A DNA stretch of 40,010 nucleotides from Anaerolineaceae bacterium (GTDB lineage Bacteria; Chloroflexota; Anaerolineae; Anaerolineales; Villigracilaceae). This document shows positions 38,862 to 40,010 of the stretch, one piece after another. The notes under the pieces were generated by a model. It did not search any database, was not told the origin of the DNA, and saw only the letters and a program-made list of their open reading frames with translations. The translations under genes were made by a program, and so were the position numbers. Location of the stretch: assembly GCA_009885525.1 (NCBI GenBank), contig VFKN01000205.1, positions 1 to 40,010 of the forward strand. The letters are read 5' to 3'. Within the stretch, counting starts at the first letter, position 1. Every line of letters starts with the position of its first letter.

Positions 38862-40001
38862 ATGAGCAGTAGTCAGGAATTGTACAATCAATTGAGCGAA
38901 AAGTTGAAGGAATTAGTGCATGTCAAAAACCACAAACAAGTCACCAATTGGATTTGGATTGTCGTTGGCATCTTGCAAAGCGAGTCCTGTAATCTGAGCA
39001 AAATAGCCAATGGTTTGCCGATGGAAACAAAAGCCGAGTCACGTGTGACTTTGATTCGGCGCTGGTTGCAAAACTCACACGTGAAGGTGTGGAGCATCTA
39101 CAAAAAGGTCTTGGATCACGTATTTTCAGGTTGGTCGAATGTGGGAGCGACCATTATTTTAGACGGCGTGATGCTGTTTGGAGATCGCTGGCAAGTATTT
39201 CGCGTCTCATTGCTGCACGGTGGGCGGGCGGTTCCATTGGCGTGGATAGTGGTCAAAGGAAAAGGTTTGGTAAAAGTAAACAAGTTGAAAAATATGCTTG
39301 AGAAAGTGCAGCGGTTTTTGAAGAAACATGTCAAAGAAGTTCTGTTTTTAGCCGATGCAGGCTTTCGCGGCTGCGATTGGGCTAATCTATGCGAAGATCT
39401 AGGCTGGAATTACGGGATTCGGATCGCGTGCAATACCTTCATCACGCTTCCCAACGGTATTTCAAATCGCTTGGATGTTTTGGTTCCGATCAATTGCAAT
39501 CGCTATTTTCAAAATGTGTTGCTGACGCTTGACGAAAAATTATTAACCAACGTATCCGTGACGTGGACAATTGACAAAAATGGAGACCCTGAAATGGTAG
39601 CGGTCATGACCAATCAAATCGCCTGCCGTGCGCGTTTGCGCGAGTATGCGCGGCGTATGGCTATTGAACAAAGTTTCCGTGACGACAAGTCCGGTGGCTT
39701 TGACCTGGAACATACGCGCTTACAACATGCTGCCCGTATTGATCATCTTTTATTAGCAGTTGCGATTGCTACTTTATGGTGTCACGAATTGGGTGAGTTC
39801 GTCCTAAAGCAAGGTGAAGAAGCGCGATGCCAAATAGACCCATCTCATACGCGCTCGCTCAGCCTTTTTCAACTGGGCTTACGCTGGTTAAAACGCTTTC
39901 TGGCTACCGCCATTAATGTCTTGCCAACTTTCAAAGCGCATTTATCTAATATCAGGCTAAAGCCTGTTGTAATCCCTTTATCTCAAAATTCAAATGTGTA
40001 A
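38862..40001 (+). CDS. IS4-family DDE transposase
   Basis: The 379-residue transposase has Asp101 (ILDGVML), Asp165 (LADAGFRG) and Glu269 within the IS4 YREK signature Y262-x2-R265-x3-E269-x6-K276. It should catalyse cut-and-paste transposition of the flanking inverted repeats. AAAGGAGG lies 7 nt before the ATG. The reading frame is uninterrupted and its final codons run into the right inverted repeat. Confidence 0.95.
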   Translation: MSSSQELYNQLSEKLKELVHVKNHKQVTNWIWIVVGILQSESCNLSKIANGLPMETKAESRVTLIRRWLQNSHVKVWSIYKKVLDHVFSGWSNVGATIILDGVMLFGDRWQVFRVSLLHGGRAVPLAWIVVKGKGLVKVNKLKNMLEKVQRFLKKHVKEVLFLADAGFRGCDWANLCEDLGWNYGIRIACNTFITLPNGISNRLDVLVPINCNRYFQNVLLTLDEKLLTNVSVTWTIDKNGDPEMVAVMTNQIACRARLREYARRMAIEQSFRDDKSGGFDLEHTRLQHAARIDHLLLAVAIATLWCHELGEFVLKQGEEARCQIDPSHTRSLSLFQLGLRWLKRFLATAINVLPTFKAHLSNIRLKPVVIPLSQNSNV

Positions 40002-40010
40002 GGTAATCAG
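39997..40010. repeat. IS right terminal inverted repeat
   Basis: TGTAAGGTAATCAG, exact inverse of 38777-38790, ending at the window edge. Confidence 0.92.

Larger units (their letters stand above)
38777..40010 (+). mobile_element. Complete IS4-family insertion sequence (1234 bp)
   Basis: Perfect 14-bp terminal inverted repeats CTGATTACCTTACA (38777-38790) and TGTAAGGTAATCAG (39997-40010) flank one transposase gene. The right end is the last base of the window, so the target duplication cannot be checked. The element appears intact and possibly active. The left end overlaps the stop codon of the preceding GNAT gene. Confidence 0.93.

Overview
The window looks like a chromosomal segment of a Chloroflexota bacterium, probably class Anaerolineae. 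This is inferred from the moderate G+C, Thr/Ala/Glu-rich lipoprotein linkers, a DUF5667-type membrane protein, a DUF5939 adenylate cyclase, a short IF2 and a very high density of intergenic short repeats. No rRNA or tRNA was found.

Region 1 (about 120-15,120) is a phosphate island. A minus-strand operon pstS-pstC-pstA-pstB-arsC-phoU imports and gates phosphate, with an arsenate reductase built in. It is followed by surE, a STAS protein, manA, a DUF5667 protein, a PHP-domain phosphoesterase, sixA-ppk (polyphosphate) and the phoB-phoR two-component system. Five promoters here (pstS, phoB, the PHP gene and two newly noticed 35-codon genes) share one architecture of exactly 54 bp: three 11-bp TTAAC-type repeats, 15 bp, then a -10 hexamer. 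A sixth site before the STAS gene is a shorter variant. I read these as PhoB boxes. The two 35-codon genes (6665-6772 and 10039-10146, minus strand) are paralogues encoding tiny single-pass membrane proteins. Both appear leaderless and both are followed by a strong hairpin.

Region 2 (15,137-24,303) holds a secreted subtilisin-like protease behind a cyclic-di-GMP-I (GEMM-I) riboswitch with its own promoter and terminator, an adenylate cyclase with SRPBCC and zinc-ribbon parts, a DUF4349 lipoprotein, a NeuD/PglD-type acyltransferase, a family 4 glycosyltransferase, a Nudix hydrolase and ribF.

Region 3 (23,380-31,030) is the conserved translation/RNA cluster nusA-ylxR-infB-rbfA-nrnA-truB-ribF on the minus strand. 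rimP is missing from its usual place before nusA.

Region 4 (31,179-40,010) is accessory: an orphan NarL-type regulator, an SDR-DinB pair, an M23 peptidase, a BMP-like lipoprotein, a degenerate receiver protein, a block of four GNAT acetyltransferase genes preceded by an attenuator-like leader (promoter, 27-codon ORF, two intrinsic terminators), and a complete IS4-family element (38777-40010) whose right end coincides with the window end.

Interspersed repeats fill many gaps: 8-bp periodic palindromic arrays (three loci), 7-bp heptad arrays (four loci, one inside phoR), a CATTGCGAGG/GCAATCTC element (three loci) and a GAGTCCAACGACTCCAG palindrome that supplies the C-terminal codons of two unrelated genes.
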